64,000 nt of DNA, from assembly GCA_021816865.1 (NCBI GenBank), contig JAKAWX010000006.1, positions 78,193-142,192 on the forward strand, read 5' to 3'. Positions 43,299-52,177 of the stretch are shown one piece after another. Under the pieces are notes generated by a model. The model was given only the letters and a program-made list of their open reading frames with translations. It had not been told where the DNA came from and made no database searches. A program made the translations under genes and the position numbers. The DNA is from Thermoplasmata archaeon (GTDB lineage: Archaea; Thermoplasmatota; Thermoplasmata; Lutacidiplasmatales; UBA184). Every line of letters begins with the position of its first letter. Position 1 is the stretch's first letter.

Positions 43299-44162
43299 TC
43301 AGCCGCTTAGGTTCTCTTCGGTTCGAGCGACGCCCGGCCCCGGAGCCCGCACCCCCGCGGCCGACTGGGGGATGAACTCGATCGTCGTGAGGCTGAACGC
43401 CCCGAACGAGAGCTCCGAGCTCACCCGTCGCCCCCGGACCGTCTTCCCGACCGCGCCGAGGAGCGTGAACAGGGGCCCGAGGTCCCCTTCGGGCTGGGCA
43501 AGGCGCCACTTCCGCCGGTCGAACGCGGCGAGTCCCGGCGGATCGAGGGCGAGGACACGGTCGACGATCTCCGCCTCGATCCTCTCTCCTTCCGGCCAAG
43601 GAGCGTGCGGGTCCTGGCCCATCCGACCGAAGTTGTGGAGGATCGAACCCGTGGCGACGAACACCGCGCGAAGCTCGGGGTCCTCGAGCACCGATCGCAT
43701 CGACGCACCCCAGCGCACGTGGAGGGCCGGATCGTCCGGACGGATCGAGACCGGGACCACCGGCACCCGGGCTCCGGGGAGGAGGTGCATTAGCGGCGCC
43801 CATGCGCCGTGATCGAGGCCCCACTCGGTCGTCCCCTCGACCCGGATCCCGGACCGCTCGCCGCTCTCCACGAGTCGGGCGGCGAAAGGGGGGCTTCCGG
43901 GAGGCGCGTATCGGACCTCGGAGAGGGCGGGCGGGAACCCCGAGAAATCGTAGACCTGGCGCGGATGCGGGTCGATGCTCACCCGGAACCCGTCGGCCGT
44001 CACCCAGTGGGGACTCGAGACCACGACGACGTCGGGGCGGAACCGCTCGAGCACCCGGAGGTCCCGGAGCGAGCGGACGGCGTCCCGGCCGACTCCCCCG
44101 AAGGCGTCGGGCGCGATCAGGAACGGCGCGTTCGGAACGTACGCGGCGAAGACGAGCGTCAT
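43299..44162 (-). CDS. LigB/DODA-type extradiol dioxygenase family protein
   Basis: This 287-residue protein has the family layout: MTLVFAAYVPNAPFLIAPDAF at the start, VVVSSPHWVT with a metal-binding His, GLDHGAWAPLMHL with a second, and FVATGSILHNFG in the second half. Class III dioxygenases of this type use Fe(II); related MEMO-like proteins lack activity. I chose the ATG at 44162 because it lies at promoter spacing from a CCTATACC box. It lies 16 bases ahead of the Dph6-like gene on the same strand. Confidence 0.82.
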   Translation of the reverse strand: MTLVFAAYVPNAPFLIAPDAFGGVGRDAVRSLRDLRVLERFRPDVVVVSSPHWVTADGFRVSIDPHPRQVYDFSGFPPALSEVRYAPPGSPPFAARLVESGERSGIRVEGTTEWGLDHGAWAPLMHLLPGARVPVVPVSIRPDDPALHVRWGASMRSVLEDPELRAVFVATGSILHNFGRMGQDPHAPWPEGERIEAEIVDRVLALDPPGLAAFDRRKWRLAQPEGDLGPLFTLLGAVGKTVRGRRVSSELSFGAFSLTTIEFIPQSAAGVRAPGPGVARTEENLSG

Positions 44163-44486
44163 CGAGACGGACCCTCGCGATACCGGTCGCCCTGGGACGG
44201 TATAGGTGTTCTCCTCGGAGGGGGCCGTCGGCAACCCCCCCGCCCCTCCTGGGCTCGTCCTCCACCCGGGACGGCCTCCCCGGGACGGTCGGCCCGCGAG
44301 GGCTCGGCGAACCGGGCCTTCGCCGTTCGGGCGTCCGTCGAGGAACGAGCCGAGGTTTGCGCGCGCGAACGTTCCGACGCGGTGATACCGCGTGGGCCGA
44401 CGGGGGCGGTAAGGACCGCGGCGTTCGAGCGCCCGGCGCCGCAGCTGAGCTGCCTCGGACCGGTCCTCCGTCCGCGTCCGAGACGG
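44163..44486. other. Intergenic region with promoter of the dioxygenase gene
   Basis: About 320 bases hold a CCTATACC TATA-like box (on minus, 44200-44207) and no convincing gene. The remaining sequence has several G+C-rich short dyads (for example GGGACGGCCTCCCCGGGACGG), and I see no recognisable RNA family in it. Confidence 0.45.
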
Positions 44487-45125
44487 TCACCCTCGCGAGC
44501 TCTTCCGAGACCGACGGGAACGGGTCCCGCGATCCAGGTGCGCCACGACGAGGCGTTCGGCCGCGGCCAGGGTCCTCGCGAGCCCCGCCGGGGGAGGATC
44601 GGCCCGGCCTCGGAGGACGAGAGCCCGCAACAGACGGCGGGACTGCTCACGGAACGCGCGGCGCTTTCCGGCGCTCCAGCCCGCGTTCGAGCTGTCCCGG
44701 AGGTTGTCCGTCCGGTCCGCCAGCTTCACGAGCACGGCCGGCCACGACATCGTGCGAATCGCGCGCACGAGGGCCCGGGTCTTGAGCGAATCCGGAACTT
44801 CGGGTCCGTGGAGGGCGGGCGGGAGGGTCAGCTCCACCACGAGGCTCGTCACGAGCGGTCCGAACCTCCGACGCAGCGCGCCGGAGGTGCGGGGCGTGTC
44901 CTCGAGAACGTCGTGCAGGACCCCGGCCGCGAGGATCGCCGGGTCCGTCACGCCGAGTTCGGTCGAGAGGATGCGCAGGACCGCGACCGGGTGAACGATG
45001 TACGGCGTCCGTCGGTCCTTGCGGAGCTGGGATCCGTGCGCGGCGAGGGAAAACGCGATGGCCGCGACGACCGTGTCAGGCCCCCCGCGAGGGGTCGGGG
45101 TCCGACCGCGACCTCCTCGCGCCAT
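44487..45125 (-). CDS. SpoT/MESH1-type HD-domain phosphohydrolase
   Basis: This 212-residue protein has the HD fold of the RelA/SpoT hydrolase domain. YIVHPVAVLRIL has the first metal-binding His, LHDVLEDTP is the HDxxEDT motif, and VKLADRTDNLRD matches the KLADRxxNxR motif. There is no synthetase, TGS or ACT domain, so it is a stand-alone form like MESH1 or bacterial small alarmone hydrolases. The substrate could be (p)ppGpp or NADPH; neither is shown. I favour the ATG at 45125, about 25 bases after a CGTTATTCC box. Confidence 0.8.
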   Translation of the reverse strand: MARGGRGRTPTPRGGPDTVVAAIAFSLAAHGSQLRKDRRTPYIVHPVAVLRILSTELGVTDPAILAAGVLHDVLEDTPRTSGALRRRFGPLVTSLVVELTLPPALHGPEVPDSLKTRALVRAIRTMSWPAVLVKLADRTDNLRDSSNAGWSAGKRRAFREQSRRLLRALVLRGRADPPPAGLARTLAAAERLVVAHLDRGTRSRRSRKSSRG

Positions 45126-45372
45126 CGCTCCCACCGGGCGCCGCGGCGGAATAACGTTGCCGTGGCCCGCGCAAAGCGGAACCTAGGTTCCCCCGCTCGA
45201 AGCCCTGGCGAAACGCGCCGGCGGCCCCGACGTTCGACACGCCTTACGACCGCCCTTATGCGGCGGTGGGGACTACTCCCGGCCGAGCCCCGAGGGGTCG
45301 CGAACGTGATCCGGTCGAGCACCCGAGCTCCCGACCACGACCCGTGGAGTCCGAGGGGCGGGTGACTCGCAC

Positions 45373-46305
45373 GTGTCGGAGGAGCTCTTCCGGGTCGAGG
45401 CGGTCACGAAACGTTTCGGTCCGGTCGAGGCGATCTCGAACCTGTCGGTGGCCCTGCGCCCCGGAACGATCGGGCTGGTGGGCCCGAACGGCGCCGGCAA
45501 GACGACGCTGATCCGGATGCTCATGGGCCTACTGGCGCCGGACTCGGGCGCGCTCTCCGTGCTCGGCTTCGACGCGGCCCGGGAGCCGCTGCGGGTGAGG
45601 GAGCGCGTCGGCTACATGCCCGAGCACGACTGCCTGATGCCCGACCTGACCGGGATCGGGTTCGTCGCGTACATGGGCCAAGTCAGCGGTCTTCCGCGCG
45701 AGGTCGCGATGAGCCGGGCCCACGACGTGCTCGAGTTCGTCGGCCTCGCGGAGCAACGGTACCGCCGCATCGGAGAGTACTCGGTCGGGATGCGCCAGCG
45801 GGTCAAGCTCGCGCAGGCGATCGTGCACGACCCCGAGCTCTGCTTCCTCGACGAACCGACCTCGGGTCTCGACCCTCACGGACGGGAGGAGATGCTGAAC
45901 CTCCTGCGGTCCCTCTCGAAGCTCGGCCACCGGAGTTTCGTCCTCTCCACGCACCTCCTCCCCGACACCGAGCGCCTCTGCGACCAGATGCTCCTGCTCG
46001 ACAGCGGCCGTAAGCTCGCCGCCGGGTCGGTCTCCGACCTGCTTTCCGGCCACAACTCCGAGACCGTCGTGCGGGTCAAGGGCGACGCGGCCCCGTTCCT
46101 GGCCGCCCTCTCCTCCAAGGGCCTCGAGCCCCGGTGGGAGGAGGGAGAGGTCCGGGTGACCCTGCGGGACGGGGAGACCCGGCCGGTCTTCGAAGCGGCG
46201 GTCGAGAGCGGGGTCGAGCTCCGGCACCTTGGGCGGTCGACCGCCACGATCGAGGAGCTCTTCCTCGCGCGCGTCCGCGAGGAAGGGACGCGGAGAGCCC
46301 CGTGA
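45373..46305 (+). CDS. ABC transporter ATP-binding protein (first copy)
   Basis: This 310-residue ATPase of the ABC-2/CcmA type has Walker A GPNGAGKTT, signature YSVGMRQRVKLAQAI in place of LSGGQ, and Walker B LCFLDEPTSGLDP followed by the switch His in VLSTHLL. A C-terminal extension of about 90 residues has a regulatory look (VRVKGDAAPFLAAL and more). Its stop overlaps the GTG of a permease. It is the first gene of a four-gene unit with two such pairs. Confidence 0.95.
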   Translation: MSEELFRVEAVTKRFGPVEAISNLSVALRPGTIGLVGPNGAGKTTLIRMLMGLLAPDSGALSVLGFDAAREPLRVRERVGYMPEHDCLMPDLTGIGFVAYMGQVSGLPREVAMSRAHDVLEFVGLAEQRYRRIGEYSVGMRQRVKLAQAIVHDPELCFLDEPTSGLDPHGREEMLNLLRSLSKLGHRSFVLSTHLLPDTERLCDQMLLLDSGRKLAAGSVSDLLSGHNSETVVRVKGDAAPFLAALSSKGLEPRWEEGEVRVTLRDGETRPVFEAAVESGVELRHLGRSTATIEELFLARVREEGTRRAP

Positions 46306-47129
46306 CGATCAGCGCTCCTCGCTACGGGTCGACCTCCTCCGAACGTCTCGGTCGGACCCGACGGGTCCTCGCGATCGTTCGCCGGGAGCTCCGACGCCGG
46401 GCGGGCTGGGGAACGGTTGCCGCGGTCGCCCTCGCGTTCGTCAGCGTCGCCGCGGTGGTGATCGTCGACGCGGAGTTCGCTTCGCTCACCCGCACGCTCC
46501 GCCTGACCACGCTCGAGGCGCCGTTCGAGTCCCCGATCTGGCCGCTCCTCCTTCTCCTGGTCGCGACGTCCGCCGGCGCGGGCGCGCTGGCCGAGGACGC
46601 GGGGAACCGCTCGATCGTCCTCTACCTCTCCCGACCGATCCGCCTCCTCGACTACGTCGGCGCGAAGGCGATCGCCTGCGGGACCTGGATCCTGATCGCG
46701 GCCGCGGGCCCCCCGCTGACCGCGGTGCTGATCCTGACGCTCCTCGGCGTGGTCCCGACCTCGATCGCGGTCTCCGCGGCCCTCGGCTACCTCGCGGTCG
46801 GTCTCCTCGCCACGATCTTCCTGACGGGCGTCGCGCTCTCGCTCTCCTCGCTGACGTCACGCCCGCTCTACGCCGGCGTCGGGATCTTCGGGGTCGTCCT
46901 GTCGCTCTTCATCGGCGCGGCCGCCGTCGCGGCGATCACCGGCAATCTCTACGTCCCCTACGCGAGCCCGGTGACGCTGTTGCGCAGCGTCGGTATCGGG
47001 GTCTTCGGCGGACCGTCGACGCCCGAGACGGACCCGGCCACTTCGGCGGCGGTGCTCGCGATCGCGGGCGCGGTCCTCGGGGCGTTCGCGGCTTGGCGGG
47101 CCTCGCGGGTCGAGGTGGTGAGCGAATGA
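46302..47129 (+). CDS. ABC-2 type permease (first copy)
   Basis: This 275-residue membrane protein has about six hydrophobic helices, for example WGTVAAVALAFVSVAAVVIV, PIWPLLLLLVATSAGAGALA and AVLAIAGAVLGAFAAW. The segment DAGNRSIVLYLSRPIRLLDYVGAKAI, between the second and third helices, is the conserved ABC-2 permease element in which a cytoplasmic helix contacts the ATPase. It starts at GTG overlapping the first ATPase stop and ends in an overlap with the second ATPase. No substrate can be read from the sequence. Confidence 0.88.
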   Translation: MTISAPRYGSTSSERLGRTRRVLAIVRRELRRRAGWGTVAAVALAFVSVAAVVIVDAEFASLTRTLRLTTLEAPFESPIWPLLLLLVATSAGAGALAEDAGNRSIVLYLSRPIRLLDYVGAKAIACGTWILIAAAGPPLTAVLILTLLGVVPTSIAVSAALGYLAVGLLATIFLTGVALSLSSLTSRPLYAGVGIFGVVLSLFIGAAAVAAITGNLYVPYASPVTLLRSVGIGVFGGPSTPETDPATSAAVLAIAGAVLGAFAAWRASRVEVVSE

Positions 47130-48058
47130 CCACCGGGGTCGTCGAGGCCCAAGAGCTCACGAAGCGTTACGGCGAGGTCCTCGGACTGAACCGGTTCACG
47201 TCCTCGATCACCGGAGGGATCACCGGCCTCGTCGGCCCGAACGGCGCCGGGAAGTCCACCCTGTTCCGTCTGCTCGCGGGCCAGCTCAAGGCCGATGCCG
47301 GGACGCTCACGCTCCTCGGGCACCCGGCCTGGGGGGAGGGAGAGTTCCGCCGGCATGTCGGCTACTGCCCCGAGCACAGCGCGCTCTACGAAGGGCTCAC
47401 GGGGGAGGCGTTCGTCACGACGCTGCTGCGCGTCGACGGCTTCTCCCGCGCCGAGGCGGAGGAGCGCGCCCTCCGGGCGATCGAGACCGTCGGGCTCACG
47501 GAGGCGCGCGGCCGTCGCCTTCGCACGTACAGCAAGGGGATGCGGCAACGGGTCAAGATCGCCCAGTCGATCGCCCACGACCCCGAGCTCATCCTCCTCG
47601 ACGAGCCGCTCAACGGCGTCGACCCCGTGGGGCGATCGACGCTCACCGAGCTCCTCGAGACCCTGCAGAAGGCCGGACGTCACATCGTCGTGAGCTCGCA
47701 CGTTCTCTACGAGGTCGAACGCCTCACCGACCAGATCATCATGATCTCGAACGGCCGAGCGCTCGCCCAGGGCGACCTTCACCGGATCCGCGCCCTCATC
47801 GACGCGCACCCGCACGTGATCGACCTCGAGACGGGGAACCCGAGGACCGTCGCCCGCTTTCTGGGCGAGTGGGACCACGTGACCGCGATCGAGTTCCCCG
47901 GACCGGGGCGACTGAGGGTCCGTTGCCGGGCGCCCGAGGAGTTCTACCGGGCGCTCCCCCCGCTGGTCGTCCGCGAACGGCTCGATATCCGGTCGCTCAC
48001 GAGCGCGGACGACAACCTCGACGCGGTCTTCCGGTACCTGTCCGAGGGGGGGAGATGA
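47126..48058 (+). CDS. ABC transporter ATP-binding protein (second copy)
   Basis: This 310-residue paralogue of the first ATPase has Walker A GPNGAGKST, signature YSKGMRQRVKIAQSI, Walker B LILLDEPLNGVDP and switch His in VVSSHVL. The C-terminal extension is of equal length. Its identity to the first copy is clear in the core but low in the tail, so the pair is an old duplication. The ATG overlaps the stop of the first permease. Confidence 0.95.
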   Translation: MTTGVVEAQELTKRYGEVLGLNRFTSSITGGITGLVGPNGAGKSTLFRLLAGQLKADAGTLTLLGHPAWGEGEFRRHVGYCPEHSALYEGLTGEAFVTTLLRVDGFSRAEAEERALRAIETVGLTEARGRRLRTYSKGMRQRVKIAQSIAHDPELILLDEPLNGVDPVGRSTLTELLETLQKAGRHIVVSSHVLYEVERLTDQIIMISNGRALAQGDLHRIRALIDAHPHVIDLETGNPRTVARFLGEWDHVTAIEFPGPGRLRVRCRAPEEFYRALPPLVVRERLDIRSLTSADDNLDAVFRYLSEGGR

Positions 48059-48831
48059 GCGGCGAGCTCTCGCGCCTCGGCACGATCGCCGCGCTCTCGT
48101 TCCGCGGCAGCCTCGCCGGCCTCCGGGTCGTCGGGCTCACGGCCTTCGCGGCGATCCCGAGCCTCATCGTGCTGGCCCTCGTCTCCGCTCGACCGCCGTC
48201 CGGCACGCTCGCGAACGCCGCGCTCGGGCTCTTCCCGAGCCTTACGCTGCCCATCGTCGTGATGGTGATCGTCCTCGTGATCTCGATCGCCCAGTTCCGC
48301 AACGAGATCGACAACGAGACCCTCGTCTACCTCTCCGATCGCTCGGTCCGGCGACCGACCATCGTGGTCGGAAAGTACCTCGGGGCCCTCGGGGCGTCGC
48401 TCGTTTTGGTCGTGCCGGCGTCCCTCCTCCCGCTCGCGATCGCGACCGTGGGGGGAGGCACGCCGTACCCCGCGGCCGTCCCGGCGGCCACCGCGGTCGC
48501 GGCCGCCCTCGCGGCGGTCGCCTACGTGGGGTTCTTCCTGTTCCTGGGCCTCGTGAGCCGGTCGGCCCTCGTCATCGGCCTCCTCTTCGGCTTCCTCTGG
48601 GAGGAGCTGCTCCCTCTCCTGCCGGGCCACGTGCCCCAGTTGACGCTGATCTACTACCTGCGCAGCTACCTCTCGGGCACGCTGATGAGCGGCCCGCTCT
48701 CCGGGTATCCGACCACGACGCCGGCGACGTCCGCGGTCGCCGTCCTGCTCGCGGTCGCGGTCGCTTTCGTCCTCGCCGGTGCGGCCGTGTTCCGCTACCT
48801 CGAGACCGCGCCCGAACGTACCTCGGCCTAG
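48055..48831 (+). CDS. ABC-2 type permease (second copy)
   Basis: This 258-residue membrane protein has about six helices. The segment FRNEIDNETLVYLSDRSVRRPTIVVGKYL corresponds to the RxIxLYLSRPI region of the first permease, so both are from one family. Overlaps of 4 bases with the gene before and the sum of the unit argue that two ATPase/permease pairs are made together, probably as one heteromeric exporter. Confidence 0.88.
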   Translation: MSGELSRLGTIAALSFRGSLAGLRVVGLTAFAAIPSLIVLALVSARPPSGTLANAALGLFPSLTLPIVVMVIVLVISIAQFRNEIDNETLVYLSDRSVRRPTIVVGKYLGALGASLVLVVPASLLPLAIATVGGGTPYPAAVPAATAVAAALAAVAYVGFFLFLGLVSRSALVIGLLFGFLWEELLPLLPGHVPQLTLIYYLRSYLSGTLMSGPLSGYPTTTPATSAVAVLLAVAVAFVLAGAAVFRYLETAPERTSA

Positions 48832-48873
48832 GCCCGGCGAGCGATCCGGGGCCTGCCCCGCGCGCGAGAGGGT

Positions 48874-49311
48874 CTACGGGCCGGCCGCCTTGCGCATCGA
48901 CTTGCGCGTCGCGTCGACCACGCGGAAGATCCATCCCCCGACGATCAGCAGAAGACCGAACCCGGTCAGGACGAAGAACGTCTCGAGGTCGCCCTGGTAC
49001 GTCGCGAAACTCCCGCCCGAACCGGTCTGGCCCACGGCCGCGGAACCGAACAGGAAGCCGATGAAGGCAAGCAGCGCGCCGATGCCCGTCACCAGGAGGC
49101 CAAGGTCGAGCCACGCCGGCATCTTTACGGGCATCGACGGTCCCGCCGGAGACGCGGAAGCCGTACCCACGGCCGCCGTACCCGCCGCCGCGGGGACCGA
49201 CGTGGGCGCTGTCGCGGACGGGGAGGCCACCGGGGTTCCGCAGGCCGAACAGAAGAGGGCGCCCGGGGCCAGGGATCCCCCACATCGGGAACAATACGAC
49301 GGGGACGTCAT
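48874..49311 (-). CDS. Zinc-ribbon membrane protein
   Basis: This 145-residue protein begins with YCSRCGGSLAPGALFCSACGTP, a zinc ribbon at the very N-terminus. A low-complexity Ala/Ser/Pro linker follows, then two hydrophobic helices (about DLGLLVTGIGALLAFIGFLF and FFVLTGFGLLLIVGGWIF). Such ribbon-plus-helices proteins are common in archaea; their function is unclear. I favour the ATG at 49311, because a TTTATGG box lies 30 bases upstream of it. An ATG 36 bases further upstream is possible. Confidence 0.75.
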   Translation of the reverse strand: MTSPSYCSRCGGSLAPGALFCSACGTPVASPSATAPTSVPAAAGTAAVGTASASPAGPSMPVKMPAWLDLGLLVTGIGALLAFIGFLFGSAAVGQTGSGGSFATYQGDLETFFVLTGFGLLLIVGGWIFRVVDATRKSMRKAAGP

Positions 49312-49676
49312 GGTTACCTCGGTAGGGAACGGACGGTCATCGGCCATAAACCTTCCCCAAACGGCGAGAGGTGCGGTACCGCGAAATTACCCGCTCTCAG
49401 AGGATAGTCCGCTCGGGGTGACGGCGCGCTCCCGACCCGAAGCGCACGGGATGCTCCGGGAACCGGCCCTCCGCCTTCGGAACCTTCGCTGGGCCCACCG
49501 AAAGAGACCCGCCGCTCGCCAGCGGGCGGGACGGCGCGCCCGACGGGTGTGCGGTGAGTTCCCCGCCTCGAAGGGGAGGTTCGACCGGGTCTCCCGGCCG
49601 ATCGGCCCGTGGAGGCGGACGCTCCGCGCGCCCGGAACGTGTCGGTCTCCGACGTACGCGGGGGAACTCCCTCCGA
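49312..49676. other. Intergenic region
   Basis: About 360 bases between two minus-strand genes. The right-hand gene ends at 49677; the left-hand gene has its TATA-like box at 49341-49347. Apart from that box and an A/T patch GCGAAATTACCCGC (49380-49393) I see no gene, repeat or RNA. Confidence 0.4.
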
Positions 49677-50171
49677 TCAGCGGCGCCGTCGGGACCCGCG
49701 GCCGCCTCGGAGCTCGGCCTCGAGCGCCGGCCCGAGCCGCTGCCGCCAGACCGACGCGTCGGAGCGACGATACGACCGGGCGAGCTTCGCACGCTCGCCG
49801 TCGGAGAGACGACGCGCCCGGGTCGTCAGCATCAGGCCACTGAAGTCGAGATGGCAACGGCGGGGTCCGTCCGGCACGATCCGGTACCAGAACTGCGAGT
49901 GGCGGTACGGGCCGTCGAGGTGCGTGTTCGTCCAAGACAACGTCTCGGGTTGGAGCCGAACGAGGCGGCGAATGCGGACCGGCCGGCCCTCCGGATAGGT
50001 GGTGTCGGTCATGACCAGCGCGTCCGGAGCGACCCGCCGGAGCGTCCGGTGGCGCCGATCGCCGAAAAGGGTCGCATCCTCGGCCCGGAAATCCGTGCAC
50101 CAGTCGAACGCGGTCCGCGCCGGGACGCCGAGCGGCTGCCGGAACCGATACCGTAGAGACTCAATCGTCAT
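49677..50171 (-). CDS. SRPBCC/START-like ligand-binding protein
   Basis: This is a 164-residue protein with a START/Bet v1-like pattern: an opening strand YRFRQPLGVPARTAFDWCTDFRAEDATLFG, alternating strands (ALVMTDTTYPEG, RRLVRLQPETLSWTNTHL, HSQFWYRIVPDG) and a long C-terminal helix with basic residues. The family binds hydrophobic ligands. I chose the ATG at 50171; a GTG three codons earlier is possible. No operon partner is close. Confidence 0.6.
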   Translation of the reverse strand: MTIESLRYRFRQPLGVPARTAFDWCTDFRAEDATLFGDRRHRTLRRVAPDALVMTDTTYPEGRPVRIRRLVRLQPETLSWTNTHLDGPYRHSQFWYRIVPDGPRRCHLDFSGLMLTTRARRLSDGERAKLARSYRRSDASVWRQRLGPALEAELRGGRGSRRRR

Positions 50172-50409
50172 GTCGTCCACGCACCCCGATGCTCCGCAAC
50201 TCCTCGCCCGCTAAAGCTCGCGCGGCTCGAGCTTCTGGGCCCCCTGCGACCCCGTCCGTGGTGCGTCGGACCCGCGAAGGGGCCGCGTCGCGGCTCGGAC
50301 CGATCCCTACCGACCAGCCTTCGCCGACTTGCGGCCCCCGCGCGGCCCGGTGCCGGTCACCGACGTCGAGCCGGAGGGTCCGTCTCGACGCCAAGGCGCT
50401 TACCCCGCC

Positions 50410-51138
50410 TCAACCGGTGCCGGGACCGGCCGACCGATAGAGGAGAGGGAGGATCGTGGCCGCGAGGAGCGCGGAAACCGCTCCCGCCGCTCCTCCCGCC
50501 CACGCGCCGAACGCCACGGCCCCCTGTTCGAACCCGCAGCCCACCAGCACGGCCGGCCCACCGTACGTCGTCCCTCCCGCGGTGAACGCCGGGCATTCGG
50601 CCATCGCGAGATAGACGCCGAGGATCGCACCACCGAACCCGGCCCACAGGCCCGTCAGGCTCCCGACGAGCGTGGCGAACCGGCGTTCGCGCTTTCGAGC
50701 GGGGCCATCCGAACGCATCGCCCGGAGGATCGCCGCCGACGCGACCCCCGCCACGAGACCGGCCAGGAGTCCCCCGTACAATCCGGCGGAGAGAGGAGCC
50801 TGGAAGAACGCGGTGGCCCACGCCTGCGCCACGTTCTCGGAACCGTAGCCCGCCAGCGCGGCCACCAGGATGCCGGCTCCGGCCCCGGCGACGGCCGCAC
50901 GTCGCTCGTGGCCTCGTCTACCTGCTCCGTAGGCGACCAGTGCGCCTGCGGCGGCCCCCAGCACTCCGCCGAGAACAAAGGCGACGTAGATGGCGGCCGC
51001 CCCGCCGAGAAGGGGAGAACTGCCCTCGGTCGAAAGACCCAGGGAATCCATCGAGGGGGCGACGATCGACCCCGCCACGCCACCCACCCACGCCGCGAGC
51101 CCGACCGCCCAATGGATCCGCCGCGGAGCGCCGTCCAT
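50410..51138 (-). CDS. Glycine-rich multi-span membrane protein
   Basis: This 242-residue protein has about six hydrophobic, Gly/Ala-rich segments (WAVGLAAWVGGVAGSIVA, AAIYVAFVLGGVLGAAAGALVA, AGLYGGLLAGLVAGVASAAI and others). It is not recognised as a known family; the small-residue helices resemble glycine-zipper or DUF-type archaeal membrane proteins. I chose the ATG at 51138; a longer reading adds a segment without hydrophobic character. A strong A/T palindrome is about 90 bases upstream. Confidence 0.65.
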   Translation of the reverse strand: MDGAPRRIHWAVGLAAWVGGVAGSIVAPSMDSLGLSTEGSSPLLGGAAAIYVAFVLGGVLGAAAGALVAYGAGRRGHERRAAVAGAGAGILVAALAGYGSENVAQAWATAFFQAPLSAGLYGGLLAGLVAGVASAAILRAMRSDGPARKRERRFATLVGSLTGLWAGFGGAILGVYLAMAECPAFTAGGTTYGGPAVLVGCGFEQGAVAFGAWAGGAAGAVSALLAATILPLLYRSAGPGTG

Positions 51139-51508
51139 GGACCGGAATGGACCTCTGCTCCTTGAAGGATCCGCGGGTAGCTCGCGGACCACCGACGGCC
51201 CGTCCGGGGATAACGACACACAATGTAGGACAGTTATTAGATGTTTATAACTTCTATACATCGGGCCGCCATCCCGTTCGGTGAGACCGGGCCGACTTCG
51301 GTCGTCCGGGGCCAGTACCACGGCACCCGGTTCTTCGGATCCCAAGCGTCTCGGGAGGAGGATCCGCGGCCTCCCGGCGATCTTTGCCTCACGGTGACGG
51401 CGCCGGGGGGTCGCCGCGATCTGCGGGTGGCGGACCGGCGGCGTAACGGTCCGCGGATCGCGCGGCCGCCGGCGGAGGCGTTAACAAGAGCTTCGCCGAT
51501 GAGGGTCC
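51139..51508. other. Divergent intergenic region with A/T palindrome
   Basis: It holds a 37-bp imperfect palindrome (separate entry) and a GTTAACAA TATA-like box (51479-51486) 22 bases ahead of the VOC gene. The rest is G+C-rich with no convincing gene. Confidence 0.5.
51224..51260. promoter_or_regulatory. 37-bp A/T-rich palindrome, candidate operator
   Basis: Read on plus it is TGTA-N4-AGTTAT-N9-ATAACT-N4-TACA. The outer TGTA/TACA and inner AGTTAT/ATAACT pairs are perfect, and 14-base arms match at 10 positions. It lies between the divergent membrane protein and VOC genes and includes TATA-like TTTATAA. It has the look of a dimeric regulator site. Confidence 0.5.
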
Positions 51509-51898
51509 ATGAGCGAGGTCATCACCGGCCTTCATGCGGTGACGATCCACGTTCAGGACATCGAGAGGGCCCGGAGATTTTACGAGGACGTGCTCGGCTT
51601 TCGGGAACTCAACTTCGACGCGAAGGCGAGTCGCGCCGTCTTCGCGCTCCCCGGGACCTCGACCCTCCTCACGATGCACATCCCGGCGCCCGGCGAGGGC
51701 GGACGCGAACCCGGCACGGTGTCGGGCATCGTCTTCCGACACCCGGACCCTGGTGCGGCCTGCGAGGAGATCCGGCGCCGTGGCGGAACCGTGACGGCCG
51801 AGGCGAAGCCCGTGGACTCCCCGTTCGGAGAGTTCGTCCGAGCGGTCATCGCCGACCCGGACGGGAACGAGTTCGTGATCTCCAACCGCACCGACTAG
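51509..51898 (+). CDS. VOC (glyoxalase/dioxygenase-fold) protein
   Basis: This 129-residue, two-module VOC protein starts with GLHAVTIHVQDIERARRFYEDVLGF and ends in VIADPDGNEFVIS. The metal ligand candidates are His in the first strand, His in LLTMHIP and Glu in GNEFV. It is related to glyoxalase I, fosfomycin-resistance and extradiol dioxygenase folds; substrate unknown. It starts at ATG with leaderless spacing to a GTTAACAA box. Confidence 0.88.
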   Translation: MSEVITGLHAVTIHVQDIERARRFYEDVLGFRELNFDAKASRAVFALPGTSTLLTMHIPAPGEGGREPGTVSGIVFRHPDPGAACEEIRRRGGTVTAEAKPVDSPFGEFVRAVIADPDGNEFVISNRTD

Positions 51899-52177
51899 GG
51901 CGACCCGCGCGGGCGAAGGGCGGCCCCCGGGGGTCGCGACCGGGGGCGACGGTGTCCGCGGACGGAGGAGGGGCGACGGCACACCCTTCGTTCGATGCGC
52001 GGTCTCCCGGAGACGGAGGAGCACGTCGTCCGGTCCGGGTCCTCCGCCCGGGCCGTGCACCGGGCTTCGCACGCTCCCGACTCGGTACGAAGGTCCTCTC
52101 CGCGCTGGACTCGTTCGCTCGAGGGCCCGGCGGGCGGTCGGGCCCGGAACCGGCCTCCGAGCGAACCCGAGTCGGGG

